Source of the DNA: Azospirillum ramasamyi
GTDB taxonomy: Bacteria; Pseudomonadota; Alphaproteobacteria; Azospirillales; Azospirillaceae
Reading direction: 5' to 3'
DNA: 64,000 nt
Assembly: GCF_003233655.1 (NCBI RefSeq)
Contig: NZ_CP029830.1
Location: forward strand, 732,501-796,500
The translations under genes were made by a program, and so were the position numbers. Every line of letters begins with the position of its first letter. Position 1 is the first letter of the stretch. Of the stretch, positions 1-7,931 are shown in pieces. The notes under the pieces were generated by a model. The model was not told the DNA's origin. It did not search any database and was given only the letters and a program-made list of their open reading frames with translations.

Positions 1-1493
1 TCGTGCGAGACGAACAGCATGGTGCCCTCATACGCCCCCAGCGCCGCGATCAGCATCTGCTTGGTGTCGAGGTCCAGGTGGTTGGTCGGCTCGTCGAGCA
101 CCAGGAAGTTCGGCGGATTGAACAGCATGATCGCCATCACCAGCCGCGCCTTCTCGCCGCCCGACAGCACGCGGCATTTCTTCTCCACGTCGTCGCCGGA
201 AAAGCCGAAGCAGCCGGCCAGCGCCCGCAGCGATCCCTGGCTCGCCTGGGGAAAATGCGCCTCCAGCGTTTCGAAGATGGTCTGGTCGCCGTCCAGCAGT
301 TCCATGGCGTGCTGGGAGAAATAGCCCATCTTGACGCTGCCGCCGACGGTGACGGTGCCGGTGTCGGGCTCGGTCACGCCGGCGATCAGCTTCAGCAGCG
401 TCGACTTGCCGGCGCCGTTGACGCCCATGACGCACCAGCGTTCCTTGCGGCGGATGGTCAGGTCGAGCCCCTGGTAGATGGCCCGGCTGCCATAGCCCTT
501 GTGGACGTTCTTCAGCACCGCCACGTCGTCGCCGGAGCGCGGGGCCGGCGGGAAGTCGAAGGTCACCACCTGCCGCCGCTTGGGCGGTTCGAAACGTTCG
601 ATCTTGTCGAGCTTCTTCACCCGGCTCTGCACCTGGGAGGCATGGGAGGCGCGGGCCTTGAACCGCTCGATGAACTTCAGTTCCTTCGCCAGCATCGCCT
701 GCTGCCGTTCGAACTGCGCCTCCTGCTGCTTTTCCTTCAGCGCCCGCTGCTTTTCGTAGAAGGTGTAGTCGCCGGAATAGCTGGTCAGCGTTCCGCCATC
801 GATCTCGATGATCTTGGTGACGATGCGGTTCATGAACTCGCGGTCGTGCGAGGTCATCAGCAGGGCGCCCTCATAGCCCTTCAGGAAGCCTTCCAGCCAG
901 ATCAGGCTTTCGATGTCCAGATGGTTGCTCGGCTCGTCCAGCAGCATGGCGTCGGGCCGCATCAGCAGGATGCGGGCGAGCGCCACGCGCATCTTCCAGC
1001 CGCCGGACAGGGCGCCGACGTCGCCGTCCATCATCTCCTGGCTGAAGCTGAGACCGGCCAGCACCTCGCGCGCCTTGCCCTCCAGCTCGTAGCCGCCCAG
1101 CTCGTCGAAGCGCGCCTGCACCTCGCCGTAGCGCTCGATGATGGCGTCCATCTCGTCGGCACGGTCAGGGTCGGCCATGGCCGCTTCCAGCTCCGCCAAC
1201 TCCGCCGCGACGACGCTGACCGGACCGGCGCCGTCCATGACCTCGGCCACCGCGCTGCGGCCGGACATCTCGCCGACATCCTGGTTGAAATAGCCGATGC
1301 TGACCTGCTTCTCGATGGCGACCTGACCGCCGTCCGGCTGCTCCTCGCCGGTGATCATGCGGAACAGGGTCGTCTTGCCCGCACCGTTGGGACCGACGAG
1401 ACCGACCTTTTCACCGCGGTTCAGTGCCGCAGAGGCCTCCAGAAAAAGAATGCGGTGACCATTCTGCTTGCTGACATTGTCGAAACGAATCAT
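1..1493 (-). CDS. ABC-F family ATPase, 3' end beyond window
   Basis: Soluble ABC protein with two nucleotide-binding domains and no membrane segment, the layout of ABC-F translation factors (Uup/YheS type) that act on the ribosome. The reverse strand from the ATG at 1493 begins MIRFDNVSKQNG. It carries Walker A GPNGAGKTT, signature LSGGWKMR and Walker B LLDEPSNHLD in domain 1, a charged linker (KEKQQEAQFERQQ and onward), then Walker A GVNGAGKST, signature LSGGEKARL and LDEPTNHLD in domain 2. The reading frame is still open at base 1, so the C-terminus is missing. Family assignment is firm; the subfamily (Uup versus YheS) is not decided here. Confidence 0.93.
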   Translation of the reverse strand, partial: MIRFDNVSKQNGHRILFLEASAALNRGEKVGLVGPNGAGKTTLFRMITGEEQPDGGQVAIEKQVSIGYFNQDVGEMSGRSAVAEVMDGAGPVSVVAAELAELEAAMADPDRADEMDAIIERYGEVQARFDELGGYELEGKAREVLAGLSFSQEMMDGDVGALSGGWKMRVALARILLMRPDAMLLDEPSNHLDIESLIWLEGFLKGYEGALLMTSHDREFMNRIVTKIIEIDGGTLTSYSGDYTFYEKQRALKEKQQEAQFERQQAMLAKELKFIERFKARASHASQVQSRVKKLDKIERFEPPKRRQVVTFDFPPAPRSGDDVAVLKNVHKGYGSRAIYQGLDLTIRRKERWCVMGVNGAGKSTLLKLIAGVTEPDTGTVTVGGSVKMGYFSQHAMELLDGDQTIFETLEAHFPQASQGSLRALAGCFGFSGDDVEKKCRVLSGGEKARLVMAIMLFNPPNFLVLDEPTNHLDLDTKQMLIAALGAYEGTMLFVSH

Positions 1494-1642
1494 ATCCGGC
1501 TGAATTCCCGTGGCGTGATTGGCCCCTTATGCCACAGGAAGCCCGGCGGGGCAGAGTCCTGATCGCCGGATTCCGGGATGCCGGGAGGGCGGCCGCAGCC
1601 AAGCCCGGCCATGGCCGGGCCGCGGAGCGGAGCCGCCGGTCC

Positions 1643-1879
1643 TCAGCCGATCCGCCGCAGGACCAGCCCGGTCGCGGCGATGCGGAACCCGCCGTCCGCC
1701 GTCTCCTCCACCCCGTCGCCGCCGTCCAGGCGATAGCTCTTGCCTTCCGGCACCCAGCCGGCCGGGCCGCGGAATGTGACCATCTGGACGTAGCGGGTGA
1801 TCTCCACGACCGAATGGACGGTGCCGTCCTCGGCCCGCGCCTCGAACCGGCCGGTTTCCATGTCCTGACGCAACGGCAT
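1643..1879 (-). CDS. small hypothetical protein (78 aa)
   Basis: Unrecognised protein of 78 residues. The ATG at 1879 is preferred over one at 1957 because a purine-rich GGGAGCAGG lies just upstream. The chain alternates short hydrophobic strands and turns (VVEITRYVQMVTF, GFRIAATGLVLRR), suggesting a small beta-rich fold, with no signal peptide or membrane helix. It sits between the ABC-F gene on the same strand and a divergent beta-lactamase. Codon choice matches the neighbours, which supports a real gene; function unknown. Confidence 0.55.
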   Translation of the reverse strand: MPLRQDMETGRFEARAEDGTVHSVVEITRYVQMVTFRGPAGWVPEGKSYRLDGGDGVEETADGGFRIAATGLVLRRIG

Positions 1880-2054
1880 CCGCCTGCTCCCTTCGCCCAT
1901 CGCTGGCGCTCCATAGGGTGCCATGGCGGCGGCGGGCCGGGGAAGCTCTTCCGCCATTAGTTTTCTTTGGGGCTTCCGCGAGGAAACCTCGTTTGTTCCT
2001 GTGCCGCCGGGTTTCTATCGTCCGGCCATCGCAACGGCAAGGATGGAGGTCGCA

Positions 2055-2966
2055 ATGATCGGAAGACGGGGATTCCTGGTGGCGATGGGCGGGGTGGCGA
2101 CGGGCGGGGCGCTGCTGCTTCCGGCAACCGTGGTACAGGGGGCGCAGGCGGCCAAAGACAAGGAATCCGCGGCGGATGGGCTGGCGGCGCGCATGGCGGC
2201 GCTGGAGGGGCGGACCGGCGGGCGGCTGGGTGTCGCCATGCTCGACACCGGAACGGGCCGGCTGCAGGGCTGGCGCATGGACGAGCGGTTCCCGATGTGC
2301 AGCACCTTCAAATTTCTATTGGCTGCCGCCGTGCTGAAGGCGGTGGACCAGGGCAGGGAAAAGCTGGACCGGCGGATTCCGGTGACGGAGGCCGATCTGG
2401 TGCCCTATGCGCCCTTCGCCGAGACCCGGCTGAACGGCACGCCGCCGACGGTGGCGGAGCTGTGCGAGGCGACGATGACGCTCAGCGACAATGTGGCGGC
2501 CAACCTTCTGTTGCCGGGGGTCGGCAACCCGGCCGGTCTCACCGCCTTCCTGCGGGGCATCGGTGACGGGATCACCCGGCTGGACCGCAACGAGCCGACG
2601 CTGAACTCCGCCATTCCCGGCGATCCGCGCGACACCACCACCCCCGCGGCCATGGCGCGCAGCATGGAACGGCTCATGGTCGGCGAGGTGCTGCGTCCGG
2701 AGTCCCGCCGGCAGCTGATCGATTGGATGATCGCCAACAAGACCGGCGACAAGCGGTTGCGCGCCGGACTGCCGGCCGGCTGGCGGGTGGGCGACAAGAC
2801 GGGGACCGGCACCAACGGCACCGCCAACGACATCGCCATCCTCTGGCCGGACAACCGCCCGCCGCTGCTGGTCGCCAGCTACCTGACCCAGACGGCGAAG
2901 GGCTTCAAGCAGCACGATTCCATCCACGCCGAGGTGGCGCGGGCGGTGGCCGAACTCGTCGGCTGA
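2055..2966 (+). CDS. class A beta-lactamase, exported
   Basis: Periplasmic serine beta-lactamase that hydrolyses beta-lactam antibiotics through an acyl-enzyme. The ATG at 2055 follows GGAGG and gives 303 residues, normal for the class. The N-terminus MIGRRGFLVAMGG has a twin-arginine look and is followed by a hydrophobic stretch ending near AQA. Catalytic motifs are all present: S83-T-F-K86 (preceded by Cys82), S144-D-N146, the omega-loop glutamate E180 in RNEPTLN, and K248-T-G. No linked AmpR-type regulator is visible. The family is certain; the substrate spectrum cannot be read from sequence. Confidence 0.95.
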   Translation: MIGRRGFLVAMGGVATGGALLLPATVVQGAQAAKDKESAADGLAARMAALEGRTGGRLGVAMLDTGTGRLQGWRMDERFPMCSTFKFLLAAAVLKAVDQGREKLDRRIPVTEADLVPYAPFAETRLNGTPPTVAELCEATMTLSDNVAANLLLPGVGNPAGLTAFLRGIGDGITRLDRNEPTLNSAIPGDPRDTTTPAAMARSMERLMVGEVLRPESRRQLIDWMIANKTGDKRLRAGLPAGWRVGDKTGTGTNGTANDIAILWPDNRPPLLVASYLTQTAKGFKQHDSIHAEVARAVAELVG

Positions 2967-2972
2967 GGCCGG

Positions 2973-3164
2973 TTAGACAGGCGTATCGGCGGGAACCGAA
3001 TGCGGCGGCCGGGTCCATCTGACGATGGCCCGTACGGCGTTGAGGGCGTTCACATTGTCCTGAATGGGGAAATGCCGCCGCAACTCGACGACCGCCGCCC
3101 ATTCGCCGCTTTCGTGAAACGCCTTCTGAATGGCGGCGGCTTCAACCTGGCTGACGCTGAACAT
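2973..3164 (-). CDS. small hypothetical protein (63 aa)
   Basis: Short protein beginning MFSVSQVEAAAI and ending near HSVPADTPV, convergent with the beta-lactamase and separated from its stop by only a few bases. The start at 3164 is chosen because GGGGGATCGG precedes it; an ATG at 3206 would add 14 low-complexity residues. It looks alpha-helical and amphipathic with no motif I recognise. Codon use is typical of the surroundings. Function unknown. Confidence 0.5.
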   Translation of the reverse strand: MFSVSQVEAAAIQKAFHESGEWAAVVELRRHFPIQDNVNALNAVRAIVRWTRPPHSVPADTPV

Positions 3165-3266
3165 TCCGATCCCCCGCCCGACCCCGCGGTCCGTGCCGCC
3201 GATCATGCCCCGCGGCCGGGTTCGGTTGCAAGGGGGCGGGCGGTCGCAAGGGGGGCGTCACGCCCG

Positions 3267-3758
3267 TCACGCCCCTTCCGGCTCGGTGCCCGGTTCCGGG
3301 CCGCCGGACTCGTCGAAATAATCGCCGGCGACGTCCGGCCCCCATTCCTGGACCAGCGCCACCTTCTTCTGCTTCAGCACCTCCACCCGCTTTTCGGCGC
3401 GGGCGACCTCCATGCCGGCGACCAGCGGCGGAATGCCGTAATACAGGCCCCACCCGACGGCGGCGGCGCTGTACATCACCAGCCAGGCCAGCGGGTCGGC
3501 GAAGATCTTCGCGGCGGCGCCGATGGTGTGCTGGTGCTTCCACAAATCGATGGCGAAGGGCATGCAGCCGCAGAAATTCAGCCCGCCGACGGTGATCGGC
3601 GCCGATTTGTCGGGATCGCGGTCGGCGATATAGGCGACGATGGTCGGGATCATCCCGACGGTGAACAGGATGGTGGTCGGCAGCACGATCAGCGCCGCCG
3701 GGATGATCAGCAGGATCAGCGTGAGGGCGCCGCCCTTCTTCTTTTTCTTGCGCGCCAT
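3267..3758 (-). CDS. small membrane protein beside pseudokinase
   Basis: Protein of 163 residues with a poly-lysine start (MARKKKKKGG), a hydrophobic helix at about 10-45, a Cys-containing loop (NFCGCMPFA), a second hydrophobic segment around 85-115 (LAWLVMYSAAAVGW), a charged helical stretch and an acidic tail. Probably two or three membrane passes in the inner membrane. It follows the kinase-like gene on the same strand after only 21 bases, so the two are very likely co-transcribed and may work together. No family name recognised. Confidence 0.7.
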   Translation of the reverse strand: MARKKKKKGGALTLILLIIPAALIVLPTTILFTVGMIPTIVAYIADRDPDKSAPITVGGLNFCGCMPFAIDLWKHQHTIGAAAKIFADPLAWLVMYSAAAVGWGLYYGIPPLVAGMEVARAEKRVEVLKQKKVALVQEWGPDVAGDYFDESGGPEPGTEPEGA

Positions 3759-3779
3759 GGCGATCCCCCCGTTATTCGG

Positions 3780-5825
3780 TCAGAAGGCGAAGATCAGGAT
3801 GATGCCGGCGACCAGCAGGGTCGACAGCAGGCTGGACACGATGGCGGCGACCTGCCGGCCCGAGGTCTCGATGATGGCGTTGCGGTCGGCGATGGTGTGG
3901 CGGATCTTATCCATCTCCGCATCCGCCTCGCGATAGGCGATCTGCGCCGCCTCGAACTCCAGCCGGTCGCGGCGCAGCGCCTCGGGATCGTCGACCACCT
4001 TCAGCAGTTCGGTCAGCCGGCCGTTGTGCGCGGCGGCGTCGGCCATCTTGCGCACTTCCTGCTGCTGGGGCCGGTTGTGGAAGCGGCGGAAGGCGGGGTC
4101 GAGCAGCGCCACCACCCAGGAGGCCAGATGGGTCAGCCCGTCCACCCCGGTGCGGGCCTGGATGTCGGACAGGATGGTCAGCATGGCGATGACCCGCCGC
4201 ATCGGCTCCACCCCGCTGCCGAGCTGGGTGAACAGCAGCTCGTCCCCGCGCTTGTTGCGGGCGCCGAGGAAGGCGGCGATCTGCCGGTCGATGGGATCCT
4301 TGTGCCGTTCGCCGCCGGCCGCGATCCAGTCCAGCGCCCGCAGCAGTTCGGCCGGGCTGGTCGGCAGCTGCTTGGCGACCAGGGCGCTCATGCAGGGCAT
4401 GGTCGGGTTCATCTCGTACAGCACCCGCTCCACCCCCAGCCCGTGGGAGGAGCGGTCGAGGAAGCCGCGCAGCTGGTCGAAGCTCTGCACCAGCGGAACG
4501 AATTCCGGCTTGAAGTCGGTCTGGACGTTGACCCAGAACATCGGCAGCTGGTTGGCGATCACCTCCGCCACCGCCTGGGGGGATTCGCCGCGCATGAAGG
4601 CGTCGGCCAGCATGGTGGCGATGCCGTCCGGCATCATCGCCCGCCCGCGATAGCGGATGGGGGCGGCGGGGTCGAGCGCGATGCAGACGCGCGCCACCAG
4701 CCGGTCGCCCTGGCTGCCGCCCTTGCCGCTGGACGCGGTCTGGATGGCGTTGGCGACCGCCTCGGCCCGCACCTCGTCTCCCATCGACCGGCGCAGCCAT
4801 TTGTCCAGCTCGCCGCTTTCGATCACGCTGGCGGCGGCGGGGGCATGGCGGGCGAAGGCGCGGGCCAGCGTGCGGCAGTGCCAGTATTCCGATCCCTGGA
4901 ATTCCAGCGGCCGGGCGGCGCGGCGGGAGATCTGCGGCTGTTTCGGGCTGAGACGGCGGCCGGCCACCCACAGGTCGAGGTCGTTCAGGGTCCAGCGCTG
5001 CTTCGGGTCGTCCACCAGCAGGCCGCGCACCGCCTCGTTGATCGCCAGCGGCAGCCGGTGCTGCTGGACCAGGGCCGGGTAGGATCCGCGCTCCATCTTC
5101 GCCTGCAGCACGGCGTCGTCGTCCAGCCCGGCCAGCGGGTTGCGGCCCAGCGCCAGGATCAGCAGGGTGACGCCCAGAGAATAGAGGTCGTCGGCGATGG
5201 TGCCGGTGCCGCGGCCGGCCGGGTTGGCCATGCCGCGCTCGATCGTCTCCAGCAGCACCGGCTGGCCGTAGCCCGGCTGCGTCGACACGCAGTCGCCCAG
5301 CATCAGCCCGCCGGATGCGAGATCGCGGTAGAACAGGTTGGTCGGGCGGATCGCGCCATGAATCACGCCGCGGCTCGACAGCTCCTTCAGCGCCGACACC
5401 AGCGGGTGGATGATCTGCCGGGTCAGCTGGTCTTCCGGCATCGGATCCAGCGTGTCGGTCAGCGATCCCATCAGCCGCTTGCCGCCCGGCCGTTCGAACA
5501 CCAGGCAATAGCGGCGCCCGCGGTCCTGCGGCCAGTCCACCAGACCCCAGTCGAGCAGCCGCATGTGGGTGGCGTTGTCGAGGCTGCCGACGGTGGAGCA
5601 GATGTCCATCCGCGGCAGCATCGCGGCGTGGCAGATGATCGCGAAGGGCTCGATCCGCTTCTCGCGCAGCGCCTTGGCGGTGAAGGCGTTGCCGCCGACC
5701 GCATTCAGCAGGGGGATCGGCGCGCCGGGCTGGATTTCGTAGCGTTCGGCGAGCTTGACCGGTTCGGCGTTGCCCATCGCTGCCGCTGCGGTTCCCATCG
5801 TACCAGTCTGGGCGTCGGAAGGCAT
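3780..5825 (-). CDS. kinase-fold protein, probable pseudokinase, C-terminal TM
   Basis: About 681 residues from the ATG at 5825 (MPSDAQTG); a TTG at 5861 is possible. Residues about 40-300 have a Ser/Thr kinase layout, but the catalytic loop reads HGAIRPTNL where active kinases have HRDxKPxNL, so the catalytic Asp is Ala. The metal-binding DFG position reads GDC, and no clear VAIK lysine is seen. The structural DDLYSLGV helix is retained. A long alpha-helical region follows and one C-terminal hydrophobic helix (VSSLLSTLLVAGIILIFAF) anchors it in the inner membrane. Stop-to-start spacing of 21 bases to the small membrane gene implies an operon. The role is unknown; scaffold or sensor functions are typical of pseudokinases. 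Confidence 0.8.
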   Translation of the reverse strand: MPSDAQTGTMGTAAAAMGNAEPVKLAERYEIQPGAPIPLLNAVGGNAFTAKALREKRIEPFAIICHAAMLPRMDICSTVGSLDNATHMRLLDWGLVDWPQDRGRRYCLVFERPGGKRLMGSLTDTLDPMPEDQLTRQIIHPLVSALKELSSRGVIHGAIRPTNLFYRDLASGGLMLGDCVSTQPGYGQPVLLETIERGMANPAGRGTGTIADDLYSLGVTLLILALGRNPLAGLDDDAVLQAKMERGSYPALVQQHRLPLAINEAVRGLLVDDPKQRWTLNDLDLWVAGRRLSPKQPQISRRAARPLEFQGSEYWHCRTLARAFARHAPAAASVIESGELDKWLRRSMGDEVRAEAVANAIQTASSGKGGSQGDRLVARVCIALDPAAPIRYRGRAMMPDGIATMLADAFMRGESPQAVAEVIANQLPMFWVNVQTDFKPEFVPLVQSFDQLRGFLDRSSHGLGVERVLYEMNPTMPCMSALVAKQLPTSPAELLRALDWIAAGGERHKDPIDRQIAAFLGARNKRGDELLFTQLGSGVEPMRRVIAMLTILSDIQARTGVDGLTHLASWVVALLDPAFRRFHNRPQQQEVRKMADAAAHNGRLTELLKVVDDPEALRRDRLEFEAAQIAYREADAEMDKIRHTIADRNAIIETSGRQVAAIVSSLLSTLLVAGIILIFAF

Positions 5826-5974
5826 GGACGGCGGATCCCCGGGGCGTGCGAATGTGCGCAAGCCTTAGGTGGCGTGAAAAGGGCAAACAAACCCTTAACG
5901 TGCGCGTGCCTAACACTATCGGATTGGACCGGAAAGGAAAACCCCTGCGGCGAAGCGGCGGCAACGGGCCGGCG

Positions 5975-7702
5975 TCACGCCATCTCCGGTTCCTTCCCGA
6001 CCCGGAACGACAGCCCCAGGGAGGTGCCGCCCTCGGCGCCCCAGTCCGGTGTCGCCCCGATCTGTTCGGCCAGCATCGAGATCAGGCGCATGCCGGACGA
6101 CCGGGTCCGGTTCGGCGCCAGCCCGACCCCGTCGTCGGACAGCCGCAGGCGGACCTGTCCCGGTTCCGGCATGGCAAGGTCGAGGCTGATGGTCCCGGCC
6201 CGGTCGGGGAAGGCATGCTTGGCGCTGTTGGTGATGAACTCATTGGCGATCAGGCCAAGCGAAACGGCGGTATCGTGGCCGACATGGACCTCGCCGACCG
6301 CCGCTTCGAAGCGGATGGCCCCGGCATGACCGCCCCCATGGAGGGCGACGGTGTTCGCGCACAGTTCGCGCAGATAGCCGCCCAACTCGATCCGGCCGAT
6401 CAGGTTGGCCTCGTACAGCCGGCTGTGGGCGAGCCGGAGCGCTTCGATGCGGCCTTCCAGTTCCTTCAGAATGTGTTGGGTCTCGTCGTTCCTGCTCTTC
6501 TGGCTTTCCAGCGCGAGCAGGGCCATGATCGCCTGCAGATCGTTCTTCACCCGATGCTGCAATTCCCGCATCGCGGTCATCCGCTGCTCGTCCGCTTTGC
6601 GCAGCTGGTCGGTGGCTTGCCTCATGCTGTCGTAGACGGAGGTCAGCTCCTCCATGTCGACGGGCGGCGGCGGCGGCAGGGCGGCGCCGGGCGCCTGCAT
6701 CGCATCGGCCATCCGCGCCAGACCGACGACGGAGCGGGAGAGCCGGCGGGCATAGCGCAGGACCAGCAGCGACGCTGCCCCGAGAGTGAGGCCGCAGAGC
6801 GCCATGCTCGCCCACAGCGACCGGTGCAACGGTTCCTGGAAGAAGGCGGCGGGTGCCGCGAGGGTGACCGTCCAGCCGGAGACCGCGGAGCGCGAGAAGG
6901 CCAGGGTTTGTTGCTCTCCCTCCAGGGAAGGGCCTTCCGACCGCCCCTCGGGCGCCGATTGGATCGCCTCCCTCATCCAGCTGCGATCTGGCTGGCCGAC
7001 ATATCGCTCGCTGGCGCGGGTCCGGGCGATGACGATGCCGTTCCGGTCGAGGATGCCGGCAACCCAGCCCGCAGGGATGTGCTGGTCGCGCAGGAGTTCT
7101 TCCCATTTGGATGCCGCGACCTCCGCCACCAGCGCGAAGTTCCGGCCATCCCCGGCCCGGACCGGCACCAGGACCGCTGCAAGGGGGGGCGTCGAAACGG
7201 GATCGGACATCAGGCCGGTGACCTGGGGATGTCCGCTGCCGATGGCCTCGGCGATCTGGGTCGAGACATCGGCCGCCAGGGGCGCCGGGGTTCCATAGGG
7301 AACCGCGGTGCTGAACAGCATGCTGCCGTCGGCGTCGCGCAGGCTCACGGCCGACCAGTTGGGATGCATCGCCTGAACGGTCCGGGCGATGCGGCGGAGC
7401 TGCTCGGGATCGCCGTATTCGGTCACGGCCGCGCCGATGCTCTCCAGTGCCGCCCTGGTGACGAGCAACTGCTGGTCGAGGGCGGCGGACAGCGCATGGG
7501 CGGTCATCGACATCTCGGCTTCCGCGAAGTCGAGTTGCTCGGAGATGGTATAGGTGGCCAGTCCGATAGCGATCAGCGCCATTGACCCCAAGGCCGTGAC
7601 CACGATCCCAAGCAGATGGGAGCTTATGTTCCTTTGTGTCGACCGCGCCCCAAGAAGAGAATCAGAAGAGAAAATCAATCCCATTTCCCAACTGTCCGGC
7701 AT
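5975..7702 (-). CDS. membrane sensor histidine kinase, HisKA_2/HWE-like
   Basis: Two-component sensor. A membrane helix near the N-terminus (GIVVTALGSMALIAIGLATY) is followed by a periplasmic sensor region of about 240 residues with a Cache-like pattern, then a second helix (SLWASMALCGLTLGAASLLVL). The dimerisation/phosphoacceptor segment is ELQHRVKNDLQAI, typical of HisKA_2/HWE kinases, followed by an HATPase with SLGLIANEFITNSAKHAF as N-box and DDGVGL as G-box. Starts at 7702 or 7684 are equally plausible; an upstream TTG would add about 40 basic residues. No response regulator lies next to it, so the partner is unknown. Confidence 0.87.
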   Translation of the reverse strand: MPDSWEMGLIFSSDSLLGARSTQRNISSHLLGIVVTALGSMALIAIGLATYTISEQLDFAEAEMSMTAHALSAALDQQLLVTRAALESIGAAVTEYGDPEQLRRIARTVQAMHPNWSAVSLRDADGSMLFSTAVPYGTPAPLAADVSTQIAEAIGSGHPQVTGLMSDPVSTPPLAAVLVPVRAGDGRNFALVAEVAASKWEELLRDQHIPAGWVAGILDRNGIVIARTRASERYVGQPDRSWMREAIQSAPEGRSEGPSLEGEQQTLAFSRSAVSGWTVTLAAPAAFFQEPLHRSLWASMALCGLTLGAASLLVLRYARRLSRSVVGLARMADAMQAPGAALPPPPPVDMEELTSVYDSMRQATDQLRKADEQRMTAMRELQHRVKNDLQAIMALLALESQKSRNDETQHILKELEGRIEALRLAHSRLYEANLIGRIELGGYLRELCANTVALHGGGHAGAIRFEAAVGEVHVGHDTAVSLGLIANEFITNSAKHAFPDRAGTISLDLAMPEPGQVRLRLSDDGVGLAPNRTRSSGMRLISMLAEQIGATPDWGAEGGTSLGLSFRVGKEPEMA

Positions 7703-7876
7703 CCGTTTCCGTTGTCTTCGGCACCCTGGCCGGCGGCGGGCGAGGGTGTTGAGACCCGTCTCGCCGGCTGAGTCGGGCAGCTGTAGCATGTCAGTCAGCG
7801 ATCGCTCCTTGACCGCGGTCAAGTTGGGGGCGGGGGCTCCGATCCTGAGTCGGAGGCATGTCCGACGGGCAAAGAA

Positions 7877-7906
7877 AAAGCCCCTCTCCGCCGGGAGAGG
7901 GGCTTT
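7877..7906 (-). terminator. Rho-independent terminator after phaC
   Basis: Perfect stem AAAGCCCCTCTCC / GGAGAGGGGCTTT with a 4-base loop, followed on the minus strand by a T run (TTTTTCTTTG). It lies about 25 bases past the phaC stop. Confidence 0.88.
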
Positions 7907-7931
7907 CGCCGGGTTTGCCCGCTGGCCGGGC

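Noticed and set aside
3000..6329. 1,109-codon open frame on the plus strand
   Set aside because: It is antisense to the pseudokinase, its membrane partner and part of the histidine kinase; rich in His, Gln, Gly and Arg as GC-rich shadow frames are, with no start signal or known motif.
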